Below, piece by piece: positions 11,269-20,385 of a stretch of 21,478 nt of DNA. The notes beneath the pieces were generated by a model. That model made no database searches and had not been told where the DNA came from. It saw only the letters and a program-made list of their open reading frames with translations. Source of the stretch: Larix sibirica (taxonomy: Eukaryota > Streptophyta > Pinopsida > Pinales > Pinaceae); the NCBI GenBank assembly GCA_004151065.3, contig NWUY0300027473.1:12138-33615 (forward strand). Reading direction: 5' to 3'. Positions within the stretch are counted from its first letter, which is position 1. Every line of letters starts with the position of its first letter. The position numbers and the translations under genes were made by a program.

Positions 11269-13798
11269 ACCAGAATCTTTCAATTACAGAAACATAATAT
11301 TCCTGACAACTTTGCAATGTATCAATGAGTGTGCACATTGAAGATTGTCTAGAGTGCACATATTCCTCTGTATAACTGACCTGTGTAGTTTGTTGAAAAA
11401 ATCATTTGTGACCTGCCTTGATAGGGTGATTATTCATATCTTAAATACTACATCTGTATTCATAATTCAAATGCTCATCTTCACTGTGCCCATACATTAT
11501 ATCAATATGTATGGCACTTTTCATCATACCTTCTTTCTGGTGTTGAAAGAAATTGTATATCTAGTTTAATGTTATGTAGAGTTCACATTCTTGTGCATTT
11601 CTGTGTAAAAAAATCCATTCCAGATTCCTTGACACTAGTAATAAGTGCACGTGAAGAAGAAATCAAATTGGCAATAATGGTCAAAGTTAATTTGGGAATC
11701 TGTATGGTATCATGCTTTCATTTGGTTATGGAAATTTGGACTCACGTGATTATATGGTCTATGGTTGTCATGCTTTGTGATAGACAAGCTTTATGGCTTT
11801 ATCTAGATTCTAGGTTGATCTTTTTAGTTGGTTGAGGTAGTTCTAATAACTATCTTTGAAATTTTTTGGCTCAGAGGAATACCTCACAACCTTATTTATA
11901 TCTCAATTCGCTGGTAGTGAGTGCTCCACTCATTGTTTTTCTGTGTTGTGTAACGTGTTGCATCATCCTAACGAAATCATTTGATTTGTAGTTAGTCCCT
12001 ACCCTTGTGAAATGATGCATCAAGATTGTCTTGCTAGCAATGCAAGAAATTGTGTTATTATTTATTGGATTGTATTTGTTTTCACTGTCATCTGTTCAGA
12101 GATCAACAAAACCTAAATTCACCATTACATCTTGTAAATAGTTCAATCAAAATGAAAAGGAATTCTCATGTCCATTATCTTCTCTTCTAGCAACTTCTTT
12201 TTGGTCCAAAACAAATGTTGCATGAGAACCCATCTCCACTCCTAGGGACACATCCCCAGTGTTTCTTGTACATGGGACTGCAGTGGGGAAGCCCCTCTTT
12301 ATAAAAGGATGTCCCTGAGGATGTGGGGAACTTCTCTCACGTCACCTACATGTTTCCAACCAAAAATGGGGATGTGTGGGAGACTTCCTTTGATGGTTTC
12401 AGGGGCATCTGGATGACCCCTATCTAAATAGAGGCTCATGTGGTATTAGTTCTCCAAGAAAAATTAGGTGCACCTTCCAACCATCCTTGAAACACATCAA
12501 GGATGGTTTCCACTTCCTTGGTGCAGCATAGGTGCATACCTTTCATATATAATCTTAGTCACTTTCTGCACTTTGGACTAATTAAAACCCCAAACATAAT
12601 GTAGTCCAACATTGCATCTCCCATGGTTGCCACCATCTTCATGAATTTCCTCGTAATCACCCTAGAACCCTTCTCTCAACCGTAAAACACTGTCTTTTTC
12701 CCTTGAAATATTTTTTATTAGGTTACTTAGATATGTTCTTTTATACCGTCTCATGGGAGTGTTCCTCTTACTTGATAGTAGTTATTATTTCCTTCATTAT
12801 TCTAGTTTTCAAGTCAGCTGGGCTTTTCTTTCATCTATTTTTCACTATTTGCAAACCACCTCCATTCTAAGCTCAGGGATTGATGGTGGTGGTTTTGTGT
12901 TCTAGTTCCATCTAGGTGAAACTTTTGGGATACTTTGCTATAAATGGCCCAATACATAGTAGACACTGCAGATAAAGGTGGTTTTTTCATGCTTAAGCTA
13001 TTATTTTTGTTGAGAACCATTGATATTCGATATGATTTTGTTTGATAAGCCTATGCTTGGTCAATGCGCAACTTAGTCCAAGCAAACACCCACTTCTCTG
13101 TTTTTGTTTATCAAGCTATAAGATATGTCCCTGGAGTTTTGAATTTTTTCAAAGGACATCTTCCCTAAAGCGAATGGGAGGATTTAGGAGATTCGCTATA
13201 TGAAAGTGGTGGTGACAAAGACACCTGTGGTCGCTGGGTTGAACCTAGAGAACCATTATTTTAACAAGACACCAACTATTTTTCAAAATCCTTGGCTAGA
13301 AAGAAACCCTTGGAACAAAATATATGTATAAAGTTCTAGTTTTGGTGATCGTTTTCCTCGTTTGCCACTGCATATGCGTTTTGCTAGGCAAGTGAAGTTA
13401 TATATAAGAGAACTTTCCTTTATTTTTAAACTCCTCCCCTAGTTTGGTCCATACAAACTCAATAAATTGGGGCTACCTTTGATTTCTCTATGATGGATCT
13501 TTTTCCGAGGCAAGGTATGTGCATTCCTATTGTGGTTGAAACCTTATAAAAAAATGCTGAATGGCAGTGGTTGATGGAGACAATCTAGTCTGGATCGAGG
13601 AATAATGTTGTGAGGGCTCAAAGAACACCCTAAAACATTAACTAATGAAGGAAAAAGTTGCAAGATAATTTCCAGCGAGAGTGCCATTGATTATGGCGTA
13701 GTCGATAAGGCAATCCAGTTTGTGGAGCAGCCACAAACTCAATGGGAGCTGTAGCTGCTGTCGGGGTTGGTTTGTCAGTGTTGGACACCGTTTTAAAC
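11269..13798. other. Gene-less stretch of copy 2
   Basis: This mirrors 3852..6381 base for base as far as I can read: SNU23 3' flank, then old repeat-like DNA with the stem-loop at 12479..12508. No gene is visible on either strand. Confidence 0.6.
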
Positions 13799-14246
13799 TA
13801 TATTTTATTCTAGTGATACCAAACTTCAAATCAGTTTGAACATGTTATTGTACCAAGAGGAGCAAGGTGCTTTACAGCCTAGTATGAGGAAGATGTCACA
13901 TAACGTTATGTAACGTGACACTGCTAAAAATAAAAAGCAATTAAAAAAATATGTCAACTCACAAAACAAAAAATTAAAACCAAACAAGAAGTAATTAAAA
14001 AAATCTATGTCAGCTTATAAAATAAATAAAAAAACCATCAAAGATCCATCTTAAACCCGGTGCTTATATACTTTTTCACCTTGTAGAAATTCTATAGGCT
14101 TAAAACTACGTATATAAATTACATTATCTGCAATCTCACTCAATAATTCCTCTTTCTTCACTACTAATATGATTCTCAACTTTTCCCGCTTGGATTGATA
14201 AAGCTCAAAGTCACGATATTTCCACCTATATTTATATTTGGCAATC
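13799..14246. repeat. 448-bp tandem repeat, arm A
   Basis: The arm starts TATATTTTATTCTAG and ends TATATTTGGCAATC and is followed directly by arm B. It differs from B at four sites: T13826/C14274, C13863/T14311, A13864/G14312 and T14232/C14680. Only a two-base CT microhomology is visible at the edges, so no transposon-type target duplication is evident. It carries the last part of the minus-strand frame described at 14499..14780, but here a TAG lies directly upstream of that part, so this arm has no start codon for it. Confidence 0.92.
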
Positions 14247-14694
14247 TATATTTTATTCTAGTGATACCAAACTCCAAATCAGTTTGAACATGTTATTGTA
14301 CCAAGAGGAGTGAGGTGCTTTACAGCCTAGTATGAGGAAGATGTCACATAACGTTATGTAACGTGACACTGCTAAAAATAAAAAGCAATTAAAAAAATAT
14401 GTCAACTCACAAAACAAAAAATTAAAACCAAACAAGAAGTAATTAAAAAAATCTATGTCAGCTTATAAAATAAATAAAAAAACCATCAAAGATCCATCTT
14501 AAACCCGGTGCTTATATACTTTTTCACCTTGTAGAAATTCTATAGGCTTAAAACTACGTATATAAATTACATTATCTGCAATCTCACTCAATAATTCCTC
14601 TTTCTTCACTACTAATATGATTCTCAACTTTTCCCGCTTGGATTGATAAAGCTCAAAGTCACGATATTTCCACCTATATCTATATTTGGCAATC
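14247..14694. repeat. 448-bp tandem repeat, arm B
   Basis: Direct duplicate of arm A at an offset of 448 bp with four substitutions (about 0.9%), clearly older than the near-perfect 7.4-kb duplication. Arm B appears to be the original: the minus-strand reading frame runs on past its right edge, while in arm A it is cut off there. Confidence 0.92.
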
Positions 14695-14780
14695 TTGCTT
14701 CTTTCTTTTGGATCTTCTATTTCTACACTTTCATGATAACCTATGTAACTCTTGACCTTGCATTGGAGTATGATCTTCAT
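14499..14780 (-). CDS. Unknown 93-codon ORF, probable gene or element fragment
   Basis: An ATG-started frame of 93 codons with coding-like composition: a charged, lysine/arginine/glutamate-rich middle (DPKERSKIAKYRYRWKYR), then a KKEELLSEIADN stretch and a hydrophobic-basic end. I do not recognise the family. The C-terminal ~65 codons lie inside arm B and recur in arm A and in copy 1. The T14232/C14680 difference changes one codon from AAA (Lys) to AGA (Arg), a conservative change. No splice sites or partner exons are evident. It could be the last exon of a lost gene or part of a transposon. Confidence 0.35.
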   Translation of the reverse strand: MKIILQCKVKSYIGYHESVEIEDPKERSKIAKYRYRWKYRDFELYQSKREKLRIILVVKKEELLSEIADNVIYIRSFKPIEFLQGEKVYKHRV

Positions 14781-15643
14781 ATGAGTTACTTTTTATTAAG
14801 GGATGATGTTCATCTGAGTTACTTGTAGGTGAAAGCATTCAAAATTTTCAAAACTTTGACATGTAGTTAATAGATTTCATTTTTCTAATTGATATTTTAT
14901 AAATCCTCTAGGACTGGATATTTTCAAAACTGAGTTTTTTCATTATGGACAAGGTGTGGACTTTCACCTTTCATTATTGTCTACATTTTATTTTCAATTA
15001 TGTAGAATGCATTTTTGTTTCCTCTATTGACTTTGGAGCCATTGAAATTAGCAATTTTATGTTTTTATTTAGAAATTAATCTTAATTGTTATTGTTTTGA
15101 GCAATAAATAATGCAATGCCTATTATATTAGCATTTTATGTAAGGTGGTCAATATTAAAAGAAATAAATAATGCAATGCCTCATATTAGGTTAGTATTTT
15201 ATGTTAAGCAATCAATATTAAAAGGTGCTTGCTTAGCCATAAAGATGGTTCGCTCACCCTTGCAACCTTTTGGAGTTTTAATGTAAAGTTAGTTCTTTTT
15301 ATATAATTTTTTTGAAGCCAAAGTTTTGGGTACATCTTTATCATATCCCCACACATTTTCAGTCAAAAGTATTTTTTTTGTTAAGTAAGAAGAAATATTA
15401 TATTATATCAGAAACAATACATAATAGAGAGGAGGTCTAAGGATCCATCCTTCCAAAACTTGAACATGACTAGATCTAGCAGTTTGAGGAACTAGTTGAG
15501 CTTCCAAACTGTTTGAAGACATATTACAGACCATATTGAAAATTTTCCAAATGGCATTGACATGCAAAAAGTGACTAAATTGACCTTGCAAATTGAGACG
15601 TAGAAGCAAAACTAAGGACCAAACCAAAGAACTACTGAGCATC
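14781..15643. other. AT-rich spacer, no gene seen
   Basis: Apart from the 60-bp duplication this stretch is AT-rich with homopolymer runs. Towards its right end (from about 15420) composition becomes more balanced and grades into the next relic. No exon, RNA gene or element end could be supported. Confidence 0.5.
15103..15224. repeat. Imperfect ~60-bp tandem duplication
   Basis: AATAAATAATGCAATGCC occurs at 15103 and again at 15163, and both copies end in AATATTAAAAG. The interior differs by several substitutions and small indels, so it is an old replication-slippage type duplication. It is not coding. Confidence 0.8.
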
Positions 15644-16180
15644 TTATCCAACCTGCAGCTTCGAGCGAGCATCCCCGTCTTCATGCTGTGCATCCAGACC
15701 ATGCAAAAGAGGACACCCTAGGAGGATCGCATCCCTTGGAGAGGTCGAGCACAACTGGTTGGCCATATTCGGAGCAACCATGGCCACAACAATAGCATCC
15801 AACCTGTGGTGTAGTTGGTCCAATTTATCATCCACATGTTGAATGTCCCAACGAGTGTCAAATTACAAATTCCATTGGGCCTTTGAGAACCCTCCCATAT
15901 GCTCCATGTTCTGAGGATGCACCTCTGAAAAAAGTTGAACTGGGGCGACCTTAATCGTCTCTAGATGCTTGGCTTGGGAATTGTATTCGTGAGCAGGAGC
16001 CTGTGCGAGAGAAGGAGGAGACGTGGGTTGGAAACCCAAAAAGTTTCCCTTCTCGTCAAACCATTCAACTCTGCAACTCCAACAATTAGACCCCAACCCA
16101 TCCACCATTGAATTCTCTGAACCCGAAACCAGGGCGAAAGAGAGGGCAAGGAATCCATCAAGGACGAGGAGGGGATTGAT
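15644..16180 (-). pseudogene. Unknown minus-strand coding relic in a GC-richer patch
   Basis: One minus-strand frame stays open from 16180 to a stop at 15644, broken once by TAA at 15863..15865. It reads as protein-like on both sides of the break: VEWFDEKGNFLGFQPTSPPS and, further on, DDKLDQLHHRLDAIVVAMVA, a short amphipathic heptad-like helix. Such a proline-rich stretch followed by a coiled segment is common in plant retroelement gag proteins, but no zinc knuckle, protease or polymerase follows, so gag origin is only a guess. The GC-richer composition stands out from the neighbours and suggests an inserted sequence. Confidence 0.35.
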
Positions 16181-16422
16181 TCAATCTGAATGCCAATGCA
16201 AGCAGGATGAGACCCCGCAGCATGGTGAGAGCATCCACGGACTCGTAGGCATGTCATGGGGAGGGGAAAGAACAACAATATGACGTCCCCGCTCATACAT
16301 CTGGCGATATAATGCACCAGACTTTCCACATAAAAGACGCTGTTAATGCCGCACGTGGGAGAACTCGTCTAGCCAAGAAAACTGCCAACCTGCCATCCCA
16401 CCTTGCCATAACTCCCGCACTA

Positions 16423-17434
16423 CATCCTTGTACCAACGTAAAAACATCCATCTAAAAATGATAAGCATAAAGAAAATGCAGATATATTTTACTCACCAAA
16501 GTCGTTGGCTTTACTGATAGTTATCAGCTGCATTTATGTTGCACAAAAATACCTACAGAAATCAAGATGGAATAATAAGTTTATATATATAACTGAATGA
16601 TAAATAAATATGCAAATCATCATGTATCATACTCTAAATAGACCAAAGGGGGATATTTGTATGAGCCTCTCTATGTTTCGAGAATAATTTATTCTCTACC
16701 GAACAGAGCCAACTATGTGAAGGTGGAAGCTCGTCTAGCCCCTCCCCCCCCGCTCACATCACTTTCAATTCCTCATATCCAATCTATTCATTGTAACATA
16801 CTTGAAAGAAACACAACATAAAACATAATACTCATTTAAACTTCTATTTAACCTATAATAACAAGAAGATACAATATGATATATCTTCAAATATTCAACT
16901 TATTAATTTCAAAGAAAGTAAACAAAAAAACTTATTACAAAATTATGTACACACACATATCTAGAATGTGTTTCTTAACACATGTGAATTTATGATAGCA
17001 ATGATGATACATCATGTTGCCATGTGTTTTCACACCGACCGTACTCCTTTGCCATGTGGTTGTATGACATAGTATGGCTTCATGGCCATAAAGTGACTGA
17101 ACGAGTGTCGTTCATTTTGAGAATGCATAGCAATAGTACATATTGTTTCTCATTGTTGATCTTCACCCAACAATTCATACGCTAACATGAACAAATCAAA
17201 GAAAATGAACATACATACAACATAAAACGTAACACTCATTTAAATTTCACTCATATAAAACATGATCACAAAAAACTATAAATATAAAATAGAGGTACAT
17301 AACTATAAATATCGACATATAATGAAATCGATTTTAGGATATAAACATTTAGGTCCTCTCGGAAAAATACATATAATACAATATTGTATACAACAAAATG
17401 TGCACGCCATATATAGTGACCAATCTTTACTACC
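16423..17434. other. Non-coding stretch with an imperfect direct repeat
   Basis: No exon is supported. A 32-base segment at 16813..16844 recurs with three transitions at 17217..17248 (offset 404). Such short repeats would fit subterminal repeats of a CACTA-type element, but only one pair is evident. A C-rich run lies near 16740-16752. Confidence 0.4.
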
Positions 17435-17598
17435 CTACTTCTTTCTAGGTTTCTTTTTTTTAAGAAATTCCACAATTCTGACATCGGCATCAACTTCTTC
17501 ATTCTCTTCTTGACTAGTTTCTTCTAGTATTGGATCGGGATTAACAAACCACAAGAGACGTCTCCTTGTAGGCTTCCTAGTATTGGGATTGACATGAA
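17435..17598 (-). pseudogene. Last exon of the minus-strand relic, intact
   Basis: The minus-strand acceptor TTTAATTATAG at 17609..17599 precedes a 164-base exon with two bases of a split codon and 54 codons ending in TAG. It begins HVNPNTRKPTRRRLLWFVNP, continues acidic (EETSQEENEEVDAD) and ends in a lysine-rich KKKKPRKK tail suited to nuclear localisation or nucleic-acid contact. The phase fits the donor at 17689, joining A with TT as an Ile codon. This is the only exon of the locus without a lesion. Confidence 0.6.
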
Positions 17599-17689
17599 CT
17601 ATAATTAAAGCAAATCATTATTGATCTGCTTATTTATGCTAAACATAACCCCGAAAAAAATTATTTTCTATCAAATTCATTCATGGTAC

Positions 17690-17994
17690 TTGTAGGTGCA
17701 GTAGGGGTAACCTTTGGTTGAAAAGTAACTTCGGTCTCTAAAACTGGCTCCTGAGGAACACCTAAATCTTCTTATACTTCCTGCAATAACATTTGTAGTT
17801 TTTGTAGAACCACACGATGTCAATTGTACTTTATGATTAAGTATTCGATCATAATGCATTGAGTTTGTAGACCTCATGTTCACAGTAGAAGTGTTAGCTG
17901 CATTGGCCTTTCTCAATTCAACTAGGGCATTATAGCCTCTTTTCAAGGAAACTTTGAGCTCTTCATCCGTGGGCATGCCGCCAAAGTCTGCAGA
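17690..17994 (-). pseudogene. Minus-strand relic exon, frameshifted
   Basis: It reads DFGGMPTDEELKVSLKRGYN and on through NAANTSTVN, then shifts frame near 17790 and continues as VPQEPVLETEVTFQPKV to a donor at 17689. A TAG-equivalent stop in the shifted frame adds a second lesion. The proline/threonine-rich end looks like a linker. The acceptor is uncertain; an AG at 17995-17996 would keep the phase with the upstream donor at 18086. Confidence 0.5.
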
Positions 17995-18086
17995 CTTCAT
18001 ATCATAACATAATGCATTTTGGTAAGGAAAGCGTTTAAAGCACAATTGAAAATGCAACAACGACAATTTTAAATCTTAATACTTAC

Positions 18087-18220
18087 ATATGTCCCCTTCA
18101 CTTTAACATAACCCCTTGAGCCAAGTTTGCGTTGGTCAATGTTCTCAAGTATGGCCTATGTAGCCTTTGTGGTGTCTTTGAGCCTAGGGAAATGGTCAAG
18201 TACATGTTTATGCGATTTAA
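18087..18220 (-). pseudogene. Minus-strand relic exon with in-frame stop
   Basis: It reads KHVLDHFPRLKDTTKAT, a TAG stop, then AILENIDQRKLGSRGYVKVK, and ends at a strong donor (GTAAGT at 18086..18081). The N..Q..LGSRGY pattern resembles the end of the plant Transposase_24 / En-Spm ORF1 region, where a conserved glycine-serine-rich turn follows a basic helix. This comparison is from memory of the family pattern and is tentative. The 5' border of the exon is not resolved. Confidence 0.45.
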
Positions 18221-18283
18221 AAATCATTGTCAAATTCAATATACAATATATAATTTCATTCTTTGTTACATTATTTTATCTAC

Positions 18284-18600
18284 CTTGGTGTTTCTCTTGG
18301 AGGCAAGGATCCCTCTTTTCTCATCTTCTTCTCTTTGGCATCCTCTATTAGTGCAACCCACACCCATTCTGGAATTAGTTCAGGATGCTCATAATCGGGG
18401 TATCAACTGATATTAGTGCGATAACTGCCCTGCATTGAGTTCGTGTACCTTCCCACCATGGTTTGAACCAACTTTTGGTTGAATACAAGACCAAACAACG
18501 TGGTCATGTGTTTCATCAACTCTTTCTTCAAGTCATTGCTCTGATATTTATAACTTGTTCTAATTGTTGGTGCAAATAGAGAAAATACCTTTTCATGCAA
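18284..18600 (-). pseudogene. Minus-strand relic exon, CACTA ORF1-like
   Basis: The acceptor at 18602-18601 (AG) opens a 317-base exon. It encodes a helical, basic part (LKKELMKHMTTLFGLVFNQK, MVGRYTN) and, after one TGA at 18403..18405, YPDYEHPELIPEWVWVALIE followed by DAKEKKMRKEG. The tryptophan-centred segment followed by lysine-rich sequence is the type of arrangement found in plant En/Spm ORF1 proteins. It ends at a GTAGAT donor (18283..18278). The single stop and the poor phase match to the next exon show decay. Confidence 0.5.
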
Positions 18601-18723
18601 CTATTGGTAGAACATGTTATTTCCTACATTGCAATAGAGTATTTCGATTAGATAGATAGAATGAATATAAAATATTCATCATTGTATAAAATCAAAGTAT
18701 TCCAATGGATTAGACGTAATTAC

Positions 18724-19064
18724 CATGGAGTTTTAATCCTTTCACTAGGCCTAGTTCACGGTCCATCTGCAAAGTAACTGGTAATTTGTCCATTTCTCTT
18801 GATGACTAAGCATGGCGTCCTAGGAATCATATAAACATCCATATCAACATCTGATGAATGAGGCACAAGAGTACTAGACCCATGGGTAATATGTATAGAT
18901 GGGGTCAGAGACTGCTCGACACCAACACTAGCTATAGAATCAAGGGCACAAGCGGCAATATCACGTGTGGATGCATCAATAGCAAGTACAACAAGAGTAG
19001 AGGCTCCAACAATAGATGCATGTATGCTACTCCCAACATTGGGGATTTCCTCTCTCAAGAAGGC
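18724..19064 (-). pseudogene. Minus-strand relic exon, Ser/Ala/Thr-rich
   Basis: A good acceptor (TTTTTACAG, G at 19065) precedes an open run of about 100 codons starting AFLREEIPNVGSSIHASIVG. It is rich in small residues with valine- and aspartate-containing stretches, and closes with a TGA and a further short run to a GTAATT donor. No domain is recognised. Composition suggests a flexible linker between domains. Confidence 0.45.
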
Positions 19065-19211
19065 CTGTAAAAATACATTTATATGTTAATCACTTGGTTT
19101 CTTTTAAAAAAATATGGCATATTCATTAAAGCGATTGATGGAATACAATTTAAAAATACATATGTTGTACTTATTGATTTTTGAATACAAGAATTCACTT
19201 CTTGCTTTAGG

Positions 19212-19353
19212 TTATATAGTCTCTTCAACGACCATCGATTTGTCAAGTTCTTTAGCCCATTTCTCAACTTGTTTTCTAATAGAAGCAAGAGGGTTGAAAA
19301 TTTTAAGGTAGTCTACTTTGTCCTGATTAGGACGAGGAAATGCCATGAGAGCC
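19212..19353 (-). pseudogene. Minus-strand relic exon, helical
   Basis: It reads ALMAFPRPNQDKVDYLKIFN and then RKQVEKWAKELDKSMVVEET before a TAA at 19212. The second half is an amphipathic helix. A possible acceptor (TTTGAAG) lies just upstream at about 19354-19355. The family is unknown. Confidence 0.4.
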
Positions 19354-19442
19354 TTCAAAGAATCAAAACATATAACATTGGTAAACAATGTAACAATAAT
19401 CATTGGATTATGCCGTCAATGAACAATATTGATAATAATTAC

Positions 19443-19502
19443 CATATAAATGGGCATATTTTATTTGACATGCCTGTGGTTGATGCCTTTCCCCTGATCA
19501 AC
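19443..19502 (-). pseudogene. Minus-strand relic mini-exon, 60 bases
   Basis: Exactly 20 codons lie between the acceptor TGTTATAG and the donor GTAATT, phase 0 at both ends. It reads VDQGKGINHRHVK, one TAA, then NMPIYM. The two matching splice sites make it more than chance, but the peptide is too short to assign. Confidence 0.35.
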
Positions 19503-19675
19503 CTATAACATAAAAAACGATATGTTAACTATATATCCTAACACGGATAAAAGTTATCAAATCCATTTATTCTCATTATGATGTAAACTAGAATTCATGA
19601 CAAATAATGAATCTACAATATATACGTTCTTTAGTAAATAATGAATACGAGTGTTAAATCATAGTTACCTAATTC

Positions 19676-20385
19676 CTAGATTTTATTCAAATTATAATTG
19701 ATCAACAATTCCTTCCCTGCAACTATTGATTTTATTGTAGAAACCACAACTCTGTTTTCATCACGCTCCTCAAACGTACAATTGGGTAGTTTTTTTGTAC
19801 TTCCAGGATGTGAACTATTTAGAAACCCCACAAAATTTTCCAAAGCTTTGGGCCTTCCATCAATATATATAGAATATCCTTTATGTTGATTGTTTTCTTT
19901 CATTTTTTTATAATTTGCACACATTCCATATATGCTCATACTCGTTAGATATTGTACTGGACAAAACCAATGTGTATAATCATACGTTGGGCCAAAATAG
20001 TCCATCAAATCCACTTCACAGTTGTATGGAACGTTTATACCATCCACTGAAAAGAGTTCCATACCATGTAAACTAGATGGATCAATTGAATATGTTCTTC
20101 CATCAATATAAAATCAGTGTTTACCTTAGGAAGTGGGTTTGGTTCCTAGTTATTCACATAATGTCTATATTTCAATGGAAATTCATGGTCTCAGATGGTA
20201 TAATTGCCATAAAAGCACGACCCTCCTTCAACAAGAGATAAATTCATACATTTTTAAAATTTTCTTTTGACATTACTACCTCTAGTTGATATTGATGTAT
20301 TGCTTAAGGTTTCCCCTTCTCTTTTCTGTTTAGAACAACCATCGCTATTTGAATAAATATCTGACATATATCTATTCTGTTGTGC
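19676..20385 (-). pseudogene. SET-domain-like exon relic
   Basis: After the acceptor TTTCAG (20386-20387), one frame runs to a stop at 19676 with three premature stops (TAA 20254..20256, TGA 20191..20193, TAG 20146..20148) and an apparent one-base loss near 20113. The intact 3' part reads GMELFSVDGINVPYNCEVDL, later YSIYIDGRPKALENFVGFLN, then LPNCTFEE, an RVVVSTIKSI strand and AGKELLINYN. This order matches the C-terminal half of a SET domain: N-x-x-x-F-x-N, P-N-C, then G-[EK]-E-L-[LF]-x-x-Y. The usual NHSC is replaced by NSSHP, so part of the methyl-donor pocket is altered. No post-SET cysteines follow. SET proteins methylate lysines of histones and other proteins. This copy cannot make a full product. 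Confidence 0.68.

Larger units (their letters stand above)
7523..14231. repeat. Large tandem repeat, copy 2 (period 7,417 bp)
   Basis: Second copy of 106..6814, with one substitution noted (G13923). Unlike copy 1 it continues at its right end into the rest of arm A, then arm B and further sequence, with no N. Introns, microsatellite length and all chance ORFs are preserved, so no measurable independent evolution has taken place. Confidence 0.95.

Noticed and set aside
106-14694. Simple unequal crossing-over between two flanking repeats as the full explanation
   Set aside because: That model predicts that copy 2 is followed by the same DNA as copy 1 (6816..7522). It is followed by arm B and other sequence instead, so an extra deletion or an assembly error is needed.
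16023-16283. 86-codon plus-strand frame in the GC-richer island
   Set aside because: It is antisense to the longer, more protein-like minus-strand frame and has no motif of its own.
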